Assembly: GCA_016210245.1 (NCBI GenBank)
Contig: JACQUR010000496.1
Location: 1 to 9,478, forward strand
Direction: 5' to 3'
Source: Chloroflexota bacterium
GTDB taxonomy: Bacteria; Chloroflexota; UBA6077; JACQUR01
Length of the DNA stretch: 9,478 nt
In this document: one piece after another, positions 1 to 6,469 of the stretch
Layout of the letters: the number at the start of each line of letters is the position of its first letter
Position numbering within the stretch: position 1 is the stretch's first letter
Made by a program: the position numbers and the translations under genes
The notes under the pieces: model-generated
Seen by the model: the letters and a program-made list of their open reading frames with translations, nothing else
The model's database searches: none
What the model was told of the DNA's origin: nothing

Positions 1-120
1 GGGTGAGGTTCGGAGGAGGGCCCCAGGCGTGCGGCGGTGCCCGCGGGAGCCTGGGCGGGCTCCGTGGTCGGGCGCGAGCGTCCCAGCCCCACCGCCCGCC
101 AGAGGGAGAGGTTATTCTTT

Positions 121-135
121 TGGGGGCTTCCCCCA
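121..135. repeat. G5/C5 hairpin in the leader
   Basis: TGGGGG at 121-126 pairs with CCCCCA at 130-135 around a CTT loop. A further CCCCC run at 138-142 offers an alternative partner. No T-run follows the stem on either strand, so this is not a good intrinsic terminator. The form resembles short palindromic intergenic repeats of GC-rich genomes. Its function is unknown. Confidence 0.35.
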
Positions 136-202
136 GACCCCCTTTCGAGAGCAAGACGCCGCGCGCAAAAACGTGACTCGCACCCGGACGACGGCGCTGG
201 CT

Positions 203-231
203 TTGTCCCAGGAGCAGCGATGGTGTTTAAT
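203..231 (+). promoter_or_regulatory. Candidate sigma70-type promoter for the decarboxylase genes
   Basis: TTGTCC at 203-208 (-35-like, 4 of 6 matches to TTGACA) is followed after exactly 17 nt by TTTAAT at 226-231 (-10-like, 5 of 6 matches to TATAAT). TTTAAT stands out in a very GC-rich setting. Transcription would begin near 238 and leave a leader of about 95 nt before the GTG start at 332. Prediction from motif and spacing only. Confidence 0.4.
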
Positions 232-290
232 GCTTCCAGGGACCGCTAGGAAGCAGAGGCCACGGACATGCAGACCAGGAGCCGCGCGGC

Positions 291-317
291 CGGCCAGCGC
301 CTGCTGCCGGCTGGCCG
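291..317 (+). other. Stem-loop in the 5' leader next to the ribosome binding site
   Basis: CGGCCAGC at 291-298 pairs with GCTGGCCG at 310-317 over an 11-nt loop, just ahead of the GGAGG Shine-Dalgarno sequence at 323-327. It could influence translation start of the alpha gene. No known riboswitch class is recognised, and chance pairing in GC-rich DNA is possible. Confidence 0.25.
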
Positions 318-331
318 CTGACGGAGGACCA

Positions 332-838
332 GTGCCCCAGGAACTACCTGCCCTGACAACGCGAGGCATGCTGGACATGCTGCGGGAGCTGGGCGTGACG
401 CACGTAGTCTGGCTGCCCGACGGCGAGTCCGGGTTCCTATACCAGGCGCTGGCCGAGAGCCCGGACCTGCACCTGGTGCCCATCGCACGAGAGGGCGAAG
501 CGGTCGCCATCGCCACCGGGCTGCTGGCCGGCGGCAAGCGGCCGGTGGTAATCATCCAGAGCACCGGCTTCTACGAGTCCGGCGACTCGCTGCGCGGCAT
601 GGCCATCGACTACCACCTGCCGCTGCTGCTGCTGATCGGCTACCGCGGCTACAACCCCCATGGGCCCACCGACGACTCCGCCGCCCGCTTCCTGGAGCCA
701 ATCCTGCAGGCCTGGGAGCTGCCCTACTATCTGCTGCTGAGCGACGACGACCTCGAGCTGGTGCGACGCGCCTACCAGGAAGCCCGGCAGCGCCCCGGGC
801 CCGTGGCGGTGCTGCTGGCACGGGAGTACCAGGCATGA
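332..838 (+). CDS. Thiamine-diphosphate 2-oxoacid decarboxylase, alpha (pyrimidine-domain) subunit
   Basis: This is the N-terminal half of a ThDP decarboxylase of the sulfopyruvate/phosphonopyruvate decarboxylase group. In split enzymes of this type the alpha chain carries the pyrimidine-binding domain, including the Glu that activates the cofactor. From the GTG at 332 the protein is 168 residues, close to the roughly 170 of archaeal ComD. AREGEAVAIATG (residues 52-63) matches the family's NEG/REE-AVA motif, with Glu54 as the expected catalytic Glu. VVIIQSTGF follows, matching the usual MQNSG-type segment. GTG 332 is preferred because GGAGG lies 4 nt upstream and the length fits; ATG 368 is the alternative. 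The stop overlaps the beta start by 4 nt (ATGA), so the two are almost certainly co-translated and form an alpha/beta complex. The oxoacid substrate cannot be assigned from sequence. Confidence 0.85.
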   Translation: MPQELPALTTRGMLDMLRELGVTHVVWLPDGESGFLYQALAESPDLHLVPIAREGEAVAIATGLLAGGKRPVVIIQSTGFYESGDSLRGMAIDYHLPLLLLIGYRGYNPHGPTDDSAARFLEPILQAWELPYYLLLSDDDLELVRRAYQEARQRPGPVAVLLAREYQA

Positions 839-1398
839 TGGACGGCAACGAGGTGCTGCGGGTCCTGGCGGAGGCGAGAACCGACGAAGTGGTGGTCACC
901 ACCATGTCCACCGCGCGCGAGTGGCCGCACTTCTCGCGCCGCGAGGCGCTGGACGTGCCCCTGATTGGCTGTATGGGCAAGGCCTCGTCGCTGGGGCTGG
1001 GCATTGCGCTGGCCCGCCCGGAGCGCCGGGTGCTGGTGCTGGATGGCGATGGCTCGCTGCTGATGAACCTGGGCTCGCTGGCCACGGTAGCCGGGCTGGC
1101 GCCCGGGAACTTCGTGCACTTCGTGTTCGAGGGTGGGACCTACGACACCACCGGCGGGCAGCCGATCCCGGCGGCCGGCGTGGTGGACTTCGCCGGCCTG
1201 GCGCTGGAGGCCGGCTACCGGGCCGCCTACGAGTTCGATGACCTGGACGAGCTCGAGGCCGCCTTGCCGACCATCCTCAGCGAGGAGGGGCCTGTCCTGG
1301 TCGACGTGAAGGTCGAGCCCCTCTGGTCCCGCTCGCCCTTCCCCAGGCGCGGCACCGCCCAGGCGCTGGCCGAACTCTCCGCGTATTTTGGATTTTAG
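835..1398 (+). CDS. Thiamine-diphosphate 2-oxoacid decarboxylase, beta (PP-domain) subunit; Asn metal ligand missing
   Basis: This 187-residue chain is the C-terminal, pyrophosphate-binding half of the same ThDP enzyme. IGCMGKASSLGLGIALA (residues 44-60) is the family's G-x-MG-A-S-x-x-G-A motif. GDG at 71-73 begins the ThDP/Mg binding motif, and TTGGQP follows at 105-110. In relatives the motif closes about 27 residues later with an Asn (for example LDNEVHDSTGGQ in phosphonopyruvate decarboxylase). Here the aligned segment is FEGGTYDTTGGQ, with Gly100 where the Asn should be. Asp72, the other side-chain Mg ligand, is kept. The protein may be impaired, may use another ligand, or may belong to a subfamily with altered cofactor binding. 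The start overlaps the alpha stop by 4 nt. The last codons (Tyr-Phe-Gly-Phe) and the TAG stop lie at or inside the edge of the heptamer repeat element. Confidence 0.85.
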   Translation: MMDGNEVLRVLAEARTDEVVVTTMSTAREWPHFSRREALDVPLIGCMGKASSLGLGIALARPERRVLVLDGDGSLLMNLGSLATVAGLAPGNFVHFVFEGGTYDTTGGQPIPAAGVVDFAGLALEAGYRAAYEFDDLDELEAALPTILSEEGPVLVDVKVEPLWSRSPFPRRGTAQALAELSAYFGF

Positions 1399-1528
1399 AT
1401 TTCGGATTTTGGATTGGGGTTGCCGTTGTCGCTTGAATCTCACGTCCAGGCTCCAGAACTGGACGGCGCCGATGTGCTGCTGGGGTCCCACAGCGCCAAT
1501 CCAAAATCCAAAATCCAAAATCCAAAAT
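1385..1528. repeat. Foldback element with arms of 7-bp repeats
   Basis: The left arm (1385-1419) is five plus-strand heptamers of the ATTTTGG type, with variants ATTTTAG and ATTTCGG. The right arm (1494-1528) is five heptamers of the same type in inverted orientation (CCAAAAT on the plus strand). The arms are complementary at 32 of 35 positions. The 74-nt centre holds a smaller inverted repeat, GTCCAG at 1444-1449 and CTGGAC at 1459-1464. A sixth, weaker heptamer (CCACGAT, 1529-1535) extends the right side. No transposase or target-site duplication is seen. The element spans the junction of two genes: the TAG stop of the beta subunit is inside heptamer 2, and the right arm is translated as the leader of the next gene. 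Confidence 0.85.
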
Positions 1529-2313
1529 CCACGATCGCCCTCTCCAGCGGCTCCCTCTACACCTACGGCCTGGCACGCTTCTTCGAGCTGGCTCGCGCCG
1601 CCGAGGCTGAGGCGGTCGAGGTGATCATCGACTACCGCTGGGACACCCGCCAGTCCGAGTACCTGCTGCGGCTGCAGAACGAGCACAGCCTGCCCATCGT
1701 CGCGCTCCACGCCCCCTTCAGTCCCGTGCGCGGCATGGCGTCCGACTACCCGGGCTGCATCCGCGCCGCCGCTCGGCTGGCCGAGCGCGTTGGGGCGCAG
1801 GTGGTGGTTGTCCACCCCGAGTGGGCCGGGCAGCGCAGCCTCGCTCCCCGCCTGCGCCGCGCGCTCGACGAGCTCCAGGCCAACACGCGGGTCACCCTGG
1901 CCGTGGAGAACATGCCCTTCAAGCGCCTGGTCAAGCACCCCCGCTACCCTACCTGCACCGTGGAGCGGCTGGCGCGGTTCCCGGCCGTGACGCTCGACAC
2001 CGCCCATTGCGGCACGGCGGGCATCGACCCGCTGGCCGCCTACCACGCCCTGGCCGATCGCGTGCGCCACGTCCACCTCTCTGACTTCGGCGACGGCCGT
2101 GAGCACCTGCTGCCCGGCGATGGCATCCTGCCCCTGGACGCCGTCCTGCACGCCCTGGCAGCGGATGGCTACCCGGGGATCGTTACCCTGGAGCTCTGCC
2201 CCTCCGCCGTTCACGCCGGCAAAGACACCGCGGTCGTCGCCCGGCTCCGCCGCGGCCTCGCCTACTGCCGCGAACACCTCCGCGCCGCGGCACCGGTAGC
2301 CGGCAGGCAGTAG
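1474..2313 (+). CDS. Sugar-phosphate isomerase/epimerase-type TIM-barrel protein; N-terminus altered by a repeat
   Basis: This is a xylose isomerase-like/AP endonuclease 2 superfamily protein (PF01261-type TIM barrel), a group of metal-dependent sugar isomerases, epimerases and related enzymes. Numbered from GTG 1474 (279 residues), the barrel strands carry the expected ligands: His79 (VALHAPF), His114 (VVVHPEW), Glu145 (LAVENMPF), Asp175 and His178 (LDTAHCG), His201 and Asp204 (HVHLSDF), and Glu240 (VTLELC). The metal site looks complete. The first strand, IALSSGSLYTYGLARFF, normally follows directly after the start Met. Here it is preceded by codons from the CCAAAAT repeat, read as Pro-Lys-Ser-Lys-Ile-Gln-Asn units, with no ATG. 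In-frame candidates are GTG 1474 and TTG 1414; neither has a strong Shine-Dalgarno sequence. It follows the decarboxylase genes in the same direction and may share their transcript. Domain call firm, start uncertain, substrate unknown. Confidence 0.8.
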   Translation: MLLGSHSANPKSKIQNPKSTIALSSGSLYTYGLARFFELARAAEAEAVEVIIDYRWDTRQSEYLLRLQNEHSLPIVALHAPFSPVRGMASDYPGCIRAAARLAERVGAQVVVVHPEWAGQRSLAPRLRRALDELQANTRVTLAVENMPFKRLVKHPRYPTCTVERLARFPAVTLDTAHCGTAGIDPLAAYHALADRVRHVHLSDFGDGREHLLPGDGILPLDAVLHALAADGYPGIVTLELCPSAVHAGKDTAVVARLRRGLAYCREHLRAAAPVAGRQ

Positions 2314-2321
2314 GCATCAGG

Positions 2322-2356
2322 ACTCAGCACTCAGCACTCAGCACTCAGCACTCAGC
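2322..2356. repeat. Heptamer array, five exact copies
   Basis: Five perfect tandem copies of ACTCAGC fill the gap between the convergent isomerase (stop 2311-2313) and VanW (stop 2363-2365) genes. Read on the minus strand and rotated, the unit is AGTGCTG, the same heptamer found at 4581 and 9326. No terminator hairpin is apparent between these convergent genes. Confidence 0.9.
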
Positions 2357-2362
2357 GCTGGA

Positions 2363-4495
2363 TCACGGCGCGCGCCGGGTCGCGGTTGGGATGGGTGTGG
2401 CTGGCGAGGTTGGCCTGGCGGTGGCCTGCGGAGTGGCTGATGGCACCGCCCTGGGCGACGGAGTGGCTGACGGCACCACCCTGGGCGACGGGGTGGTTGT
2501 GAGAGGACTGGGAGTTGGCCCGGGCGTCGGCGCAGCAGCGCTCTCGTCGCTGGCTGGCTGGCCCTCGCCTCGCACTGGCTTGTTCAGGGCCGATTGGGCT
2601 GCCCGCAACTGGTCCAGCAGGGCCCTCACGTCCCCGTCCGCCGGCGCGCCCTTCGTCCCCACCAGGGTCACGTTGTGGGACGGGCTGTAGCTGCTCTTCA
2701 GACGCAGGGTGCGCGCCTCGCCGTCCGGGGAGATCACGCGCCGCACGACGACCACGTCGAAGCCCTCGCGCGCGCTCTCGACCTGCAACCTCCGTCCCCA
2801 GGCCAGGGTTGGCGCGGCCTCGAAGACCATCTCCTCCTCGGGTGGCACTCGGTTCGTGACCACCGGCGGGTCGACTTCCACCTTCCACGCGGGCTTCTGG
2901 CCGTACAGGGCGAAGTGAAGCTCGTCGTTTGCCGTCCAGGCCTGGATGAGCAGGTAGTGGGGCGTCGGATTGATGAACTGGAAGTCGAGCTGGGCCTCCT
3001 CGTCCACGGTCACGTCCAGCCCCACCACGTTGCGGGAGGTGTAGGCGGGAATCCAATACAGGTGCCAGTGGCGCTCCTCGAGCTGGTAGCCGGACCAGAA
3101 CACCGGCTGGAAGAGCGTGGTCGCCACCTGGCAGATGCCGCCAGCCACGGAGGGGACGGTCTTGACCTCCTTCCCGCTGGTGGTGATCCCGTAGCCCCAC
3201 TTGAAGCCGGCCTCCAGGGTGGTTGGCCCCACCTCCCGGTTGAAGGAGAACAACTGGCCCGGCGGCACCACCACGCCGTTGAGGCGCTCGGCCGCCAGTT
3301 GAATGTTGTACTTCTTCTCCTCGATCGAGCCGGCGTACGAGGTCTGGCCCTGGTCGATCAACTCGCGGATGCCCAGTCGCTCAGCCTCGGCGGAAGCCAC
3401 CGCCGGCGGGGTGACCCGGACCGGCAGCACCACGCGCCGCTCCCCGGCCCGCAGCGTGTCCACGATGACCCTGGTCGCCTGGGCCGCGTCCAGGTCGCGC
3501 CCGTCCTGGCTCTCGCGGATGACCTTCAGCCCGCTGCGGGTCCAGTCGAAGCGCGCGTTGCGCGGCTCCCGCTTCAGCTCCCCGGCGATCTGCTCGATCC
3601 GCTTCCGCAGCGCTGCCTCGTCCAGCCACACGCGGGCGGGGACGCCGGGCTGCACCTCCAGGCTGAGCAGCCGGGCTAGCTCGGCCAGCTCCAGCCGCCA
3701 CTGCTGCTCCTGGAAGCTCAGCACCAGCGGTCCAGCCAGCATCGCCTCCAGCTCGCGCCGGGCCGGCTGGAGCTGCTGGTCATTCACCGACGGCTCCAGC
3801 GTGCGCGCCACCAGTTCCGCTCGCTCTTGCCGCTGCGCCAGCGCCTGGCTGATCGCCCGGGCGCTGGCCTGCACGTCCACCTCCAGACCGCTGCGGGCGG
3901 GGCTGAACCGCGGGCGGGAGTCGGCGCCCAGCGCGAGCGCGGCGTCCTGGGGCGGGCGATTCACTTCGGCCGCCACGCGCCCCAGGTACGCCTCCATGCT
4001 GCCTCGGTCGTACTCGCCCAGGGCACCGACGGAGCGGCCGAACAGCAGCGCACGAACCTGGTCGACCGGGCGCAGCAAGGGGTTCCCACTGCGTCCAATG
4101 GCGAAGGCGGCGCTGGCCAGCTCGTCCGCGTCCATGCGCAGGCCAAGCTCGCGCGGGGTGGCCGCGCGCTCCCAGCGTTCGGCGGCGAGCGTGATCGGGC
4201 GATCGAGCGCCTCGGCCGCGAGCGGACGCAGGCGCCCGGCCACGGCCTGGCGAGTCAGGCCGCCCACGTCGACGTTCAGCGCTCTGACGCCGGGTGCGAC
4301 GCGCTCCCAGTAGGCCAGCTCGAAGATCAGCGCCAGAGCGGCGAGCCCGCCGAGGGCCAGCGGCAGCGCCCACCTGAAGCTGCGGCGCTGGACATGGGTC
4401 GAGCGACGGCGCGGCTGGCGTCGCTGGGCTCGAAGGTGAGGGGGATGAACCTCCCCGTTGCGAACGGTTCGGGTGGGCGTAGCGGAATGGTGCAA
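2363..4495 (-). CDS. VanW-family membrane-anchored protein with peptidoglycan-binding-like domains
   Basis: This 710-residue protein has a basic cytoplasmic N-terminus (1-42), one membrane segment (about 43-61), and a large exterior part. The exterior contains two regions resembling the PG_binding_4 domain (about 70-240 and 245-360), a VanW domain (about 385-520), a G5-like beta region (about 550-613) and a Pro/Thr/Ser tail (655-710). The VanW core is recognised by QLFSFNREVGPT (414-425), GGICQVATTLF (452-462; Cys455 is the conserved Cys of the GGICQVSTTLY-type motif) and the ERHWH segment (474-478). VanW proteins are linked to the cell wall but their biochemical role is unproven. The tail contains a 10-residue repeat encoded by two 30-bp units (2431-2490). 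The start is TTG 4495, the only in-frame start before the membrane segment, with no strong Shine-Dalgarno. A candidate promoter lies about 40 nt upstream. It is transcribed towards the isomerase gene. Confidence 0.85.
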   Translation of the reverse strand: MHHSATPTRTVRNGEVHPPHLRAQRRQPRRRSTHVQRRSFRWALPLALGGLAALALIFELAYWERVAPGVRALNVDVGGLTRQAVAGRLRPLAAEALDRPITLAAERWERAATPRELGLRMDADELASAAFAIGRSGNPLLRPVDQVRALLFGRSVGALGEYDRGSMEAYLGRVAAEVNRPPQDAALALGADSRPRFSPARSGLEVDVQASARAISQALAQRQERAELVARTLEPSVNDQQLQPARRELEAMLAGPLVLSFQEQQWRLELAELARLLSLEVQPGVPARVWLDEAALRKRIEQIAGELKREPRNARFDWTRSGLKVIRESQDGRDLDAAQATRVIVDTLRAGERRVVLPVRVTPPAVASAEAERLGIRELIDQGQTSYAGSIEEKKYNIQLAAERLNGVVVPPGQLFSFNREVGPTTLEAGFKWGYGITTSGKEVKTVPSVAGGICQVATTLFQPVFWSGYQLEERHWHLYWIPAYTSRNVVGLDVTVDEEAQLDFQFINPTPHYLLIQAWTANDELHFALYGQKPAWKVEVDPPVVTNRVPPEEEMVFEAAPTLAWGRRLQVESAREGFDVVVVRRVISPDGEARTLRLKSSYSPSHNVTLVGTKGAPADGDVRALLDQLRAAQSALNKPVRGEGQPASDESAAAPTPGPTPSPLTTTPSPRVVPSATPSPRAVPSATPQATARPTSPATPIPTATRRAP
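2431..2490 (-). repeat. 30-bp tandem repeat inside the VanW-family gene
   Basis: Two 30-bp units (2431-2460 and 2461-2490) match at 28 of 30 positions, and a short partial third unit begins at 2491. They encode PSPRVVPSAT and PSPRAVPSAT in the low-complexity tail. The period is a multiple of three, so the copy number can change without a frameshift. Such tails are common wall-spanning linkers. Confidence 0.8.
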
Positions 4496-4531
4496 GACGG
4501 TTCCCAGGAGGTGGTGGCTAGTGCCAGGAGC

Positions 4532-4560
4532 GTTGTACCACGCTCTGGCCGGCGGGGCAA
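4532..4560 (-). promoter_or_regulatory. Candidate sigma70-type promoter for the VanW-family gene
   Basis: On the minus strand TTGCCC (4560-4555) is followed after 17 nt by TACAAC (4537-4532), each with 4 of 6 matches to consensus. It lies about 37 nt upstream of the TTG start at 4495, giving a short leader. Motif-based prediction; no ECF-type (GGAAC/CGTC) alternative was seen here. Confidence 0.35.
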
Positions 4561-4580
4561 GTGACGGTGATTACTGAAGG

Positions 4581-4615
4581 AGTGCTGATTTGAGATTGCA
4601 GAGTGCAGAGTGAGG
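4581..4615. repeat. Degenerate heptamer array, five units
   Basis: Five consecutive 7-bp units start at 4581, 4588, 4595, 4602 and 4609. They include AGTGCTG, ATTTGAG and AGTGCAG and keep a shared pattern: A first, T third, G last. The array contains the AGTGCTG unit of the 2322 and 9326 arrays, and intermediate forms leading towards the ATTTTGG type of 1385-1528. Confidence 0.7.
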
Positions 4616-4656
4616 CACCTTTCAAGGTGATGGGTCCTGGTGGCGAGGCCCATCAC
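4616..4656 (-). other. Overlapping hairpins at the 3' end of the sigma/ABC operon
   Basis: GTGATGGG (4627-4634) pairs perfectly with CCCATCAC (4649-4656), a stem that includes the permease stop codon. A second hairpin, CACCTT and AAGGTG (4616-4629), overlaps its foot, so the two would exclude each other. No U-tract follows on the minus strand. They may act as a factor-dependent end or a 3' stabiliser. Confidence 0.3.
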
Positions 4657-5507
4657 AGGTCGCGGCGGGAGAACGACACGATCGCCAGGAGGAGGAAGAC
4701 CAGCGGGTGGAGGACTGCCCAGATCACGAACGGGGTGGATGGCGGCGCGATCGCGGCGAATGGGATCGCGCCGCGGCCGGCCGTGGCCGCGGCCAGGAAG
4801 GCCGGGGACTGGACGTAGTAGGAGGCGCCGCGCCATAGCTCGTCACTCGGCACGAGCAGGCTGACCACGATGCCCAGGTTGACCATGGCCTCGTTGGACA
4901 GGGCATCGCCCACGAACTCGATGATCCCGGCCAGCCAGGCCAGGCCGAACAGGGTGAAGACCACCACGCCGTTGGCTAGCGTCGATAGCAGCGTGCTGCC
5001 GAACAGGCTCAGGGTCAGCAGCAGGATCGGCCCCAGCGCCATCAGCACCATGGCCCGGGCCGGATCGGGGGCCTCGTACCCGGCGATCAGCCGGGCGACC
5101 AGCAGCAGCAGCCCGGCCATGAGCGCCACGTAGACACCCATCAGGCCGACGTAGGCCAGCCAGCGGCCAACGACGAAGTCCGCTCGGCCGATCGGGCGGG
5201 CAAGCACGGCGTGGAGCGTGCCCGAGTCGATCTCGCCGGAGATCGCCCCGACCGAGAGGAACAGGCCGAGGAAGCTGGCCAGGAAGTGGACCGCATACAG
5301 GCCGAGGATGGCCATAATCGACCCGAAGGCCGCGACCATCTGTGGGTTCGGGCGGGTCGCGTTCGCTTCGGCCAGCTTGCCATTGAGGAACGCGAAGCCA
5401 AGGGTGAACAGGCCGACGAAGGCGAGGCTGAGCACGACGCCGGCCAGGATGAGGCGGCGGCTGGCCGCCTCCTGGATGGTGAAGCGAGCGATCGCCAGCG
5501 CGTTCAC
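4653..5507 (-). CDS. ABC-2 type transporter permease
   Basis: This 284-residue integral membrane protein has about six hydrophobic segments (19-40, 60-88, 115-140, 152-172, 178-198 and 258-279). It carries the ABC-2/NosY-like signature GEIDSGTLHAVLARPIGR (91-108), the loop after the second membrane segment that characterises this permease group. With the ATPase encoded just upstream it would form an exporter, probably as a dimer with two ATPase chains. The substrate is not deducible. The start is GTG 5507, overlapping the ATPase stop by 4 nt (GTGA), which indicates translational coupling. It is the last gene of the sigma/anti-sigma/ABC operon. Confidence 0.88.
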   Translation of the reverse strand: MNALAIARFTIQEAASRRLILAGVVLSLAFVGLFTLGFAFLNGKLAEANATRPNPQMVAAFGSIMAILGLYAVHFLASFLGLFLSVGAISGEIDSGTLHAVLARPIGRADFVVGRWLAYVGLMGVYVALMAGLLLLVARLIAGYEAPDPARAMVLMALGPILLLTLSLFGSTLLSTLANGVVVFTLFGLAWLAGIIEFVGDALSNEAMVNLGIVVSLLVPSDELWRGASYYVQSPAFLAAATAGRGAIPFAAIAPPSTPFVIWAVLHPLVFLLLAIVSFSRRDL

Positions 5508-6469
5508 AGTTCCTTACTCTCCACCAGACTGACGAACACGTCTTCGAGCGAGCGCTGCACGGGAATGAGGCCGAAGAGCCGGTAGCCAGCCCGGACGATC
5601 GTCTCGGCAATGGCCGGGGCGACCTCGAGATCCGGCACGCCGAGCGTCACGCTGGCAGGCTCGACCGCCAGCACCTCGCCGTACTCGCCCAGCGCGGCGA
5701 GCAGGGCGTCGTCGACGCGGTCGAGCAGCAGGCGCAGCTCCGGCGCGCCGCCGACCAGGTCGGCCAGGCGCCCGCTGCGGACTACCCGGCCTCGGTCGAC
5801 GATGGCCACCCGGTCGCAGACCATTTCGATCTCGCTGAGCAGATGGGAGTTGAGAAAGACGGTCAGCCCCTCCGCGCGCAGGCCGCGGATGAGGTCGCGC
5901 ACCTCGCGCCGCCCGAGCGGGTCCAGGGCCGAGGTGGGCTCGTCCAGCAGCACCAGGTCGGGGCGGTGCAGAAGCGCCTGGGCCAGGCCAATGCGCTGGG
6001 CCATGCCCTTGGAGTAGTTGCGGATGCGCTCGCCGCCCCGCCCGGCCAGACCGACCAGGTGGAGCACCTCCGGGATGCGCGCGCGCCGCTCCTCGGCGGA
6101 GAGGCCGGCCAGGCGGCCGTGGAAGTCGAGCAGGTCCGCGCCGGTGAGCCAGTCGTGGAAGCGGAAGTGCTCGGGCAGGTAGCCGATCCGGCGGCGCGCG
6201 ACCGGGTCGCCGGCCGGCAGCCCGAAGATGCGGGCCTGGCCGGCGGTTGGCCGGACGAGGCCGGTCAGGATCTTCACGGTGGTCGTCTTGCCGGCCCCGT
6301 TGGGGCCGAGGAAGCCGAACACCTCCCCGCGCTGGACGGCCAGCGACAGGTCGTGCAGGGCCACCTTGCGGCCGTACTCCTTGCGCAGGCCGGCGGTCTC
6401 GATCGCCGGGGCGGCGGCGGAGCCCTCCGCCGCCGCCCTCGCCGGGCTAGCGGAGGCTGTCTGCGACAC
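5504..6469 (-). CDS. ABC transporter ATP-binding protein (CcmA/NatA-like)
   Basis: This 321-residue ATPase drives the adjacent ABC-2 permease. All core motifs are present: Walker A GPNGAGKT (55-62), signature YSKGM (152-156), Walker B LVLLDE (172-177) with catalytic Glu177, and the H-loop His209 (LNSHLLSE). The Q-loop position reads IGYLPEHF, with Glu100 in place of Gln, which is usual for CcmA-type proteins. After the nucleotide-binding domain, a C-terminal region of about 90 residues (from about 230) has the extra domain common in this family and ends in the typical SLEDVFVSLVE motif. An Ala-rich stretch of about 22 residues precedes the domain. The start GTG 6469 overlaps the 3' end of the anti-sigma gene by 23 nt; no strong Shine-Dalgarno is seen, so coupled translation is likely. 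Confidence 0.9.
   Translation of the reverse strand: MSQTASASPARAAAEGSAAAPAIETAGLRKEYGRKVALHDLSLAVQRGEVFGFLGPNGAGKTTTVKILTGLVRPTAGQARIFGLPAGDPVARRRIGYLPEHFRFHDWLTGADLLDFHGRLAGLSAEERRARIPEVLHLVGLAGRGGERIRNYSKGMAQRIGLAQALLHRPDLVLLDEPTSALDPLGRREVRDLIRGLRAEGLTVFLNSHLLSEIEMVCDRVAIVDRGRVVRSGRLADLVGGAPELRLLLDRVDDALLAALGEYGEVLAVEPASVTLGVPDLEVAPAIAETIVRAGYRLFGLIPVQRSLEDVFVSLVESKEL

Larger units (their letters stand above)
1..331. other. Non-coding leader upstream of the decarboxylase genes
   Basis: No convincing gene is seen in this stretch. Open frames cross it, including an in-frame extension of the downstream decarboxylase gene, but their translations are Arg/Pro/Ala-rich and unlike any family, and the decarboxylase reaches its normal length without them. 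The region holds a candidate promoter (203-231), a G5/C5 hairpin (121-135) and a stem-loop next to the ribosome binding site (291-317). An imperfect inverted repeat, CCCAGGC at 22-28 against GCCTGGG at 49-55, lies near the window edge and may belong to something cut off upstream. Confidence 0.5.
4496..4652. other. Intergenic region between the VanW gene and the ABC permease gene
   Basis: Both flanking genes are on the minus strand. The gap holds a candidate promoter for the VanW gene (4532-4560), a heptamer array (4581-4615) and overlapping hairpins at the end of the permease gene (4616-4656). No gene is seen here. Confidence 0.6.

Noticed and set aside
121..135. Intrinsic terminator of an upstream gene
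   Set aside because: The stem is good but there is no T-run after it on either strand, and no upstream gene end is visible in the window.
29..331. Upstream extension of the alpha-subunit gene (269-residue version)
   Set aside because: The extra 101 residues are unlike the family. The GTG at 332 with GGAGG gives the normal length of about 168 residues.
232..331. Thiamine (TPP) riboswitch ahead of the ThDP enzyme genes
   Set aside because: No CUGAGA-type conserved core was found in the leader, and ThDP-using enzymes are not usual targets of that riboswitch.
1385..1528. Insertion sequence remnant
   Set aside because: No transposase fragment or clear target-site duplication. The arms are simple heptamer arrays, not IS-type terminal repeats.
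772..2277. 501-residue open frame on the minus strand opposite the decarboxylase and isomerase genes
   Set aside because: It is a GC-driven antisense shadow. The plus strand encodes two recognisable families with intact motifs, while this product resembles nothing.
2594..3679. 361-residue open frame on the plus strand opposite the VanW-family gene
   Set aside because: It is antisense to a clear VanW protein and has a composition typical of a shadow frame.
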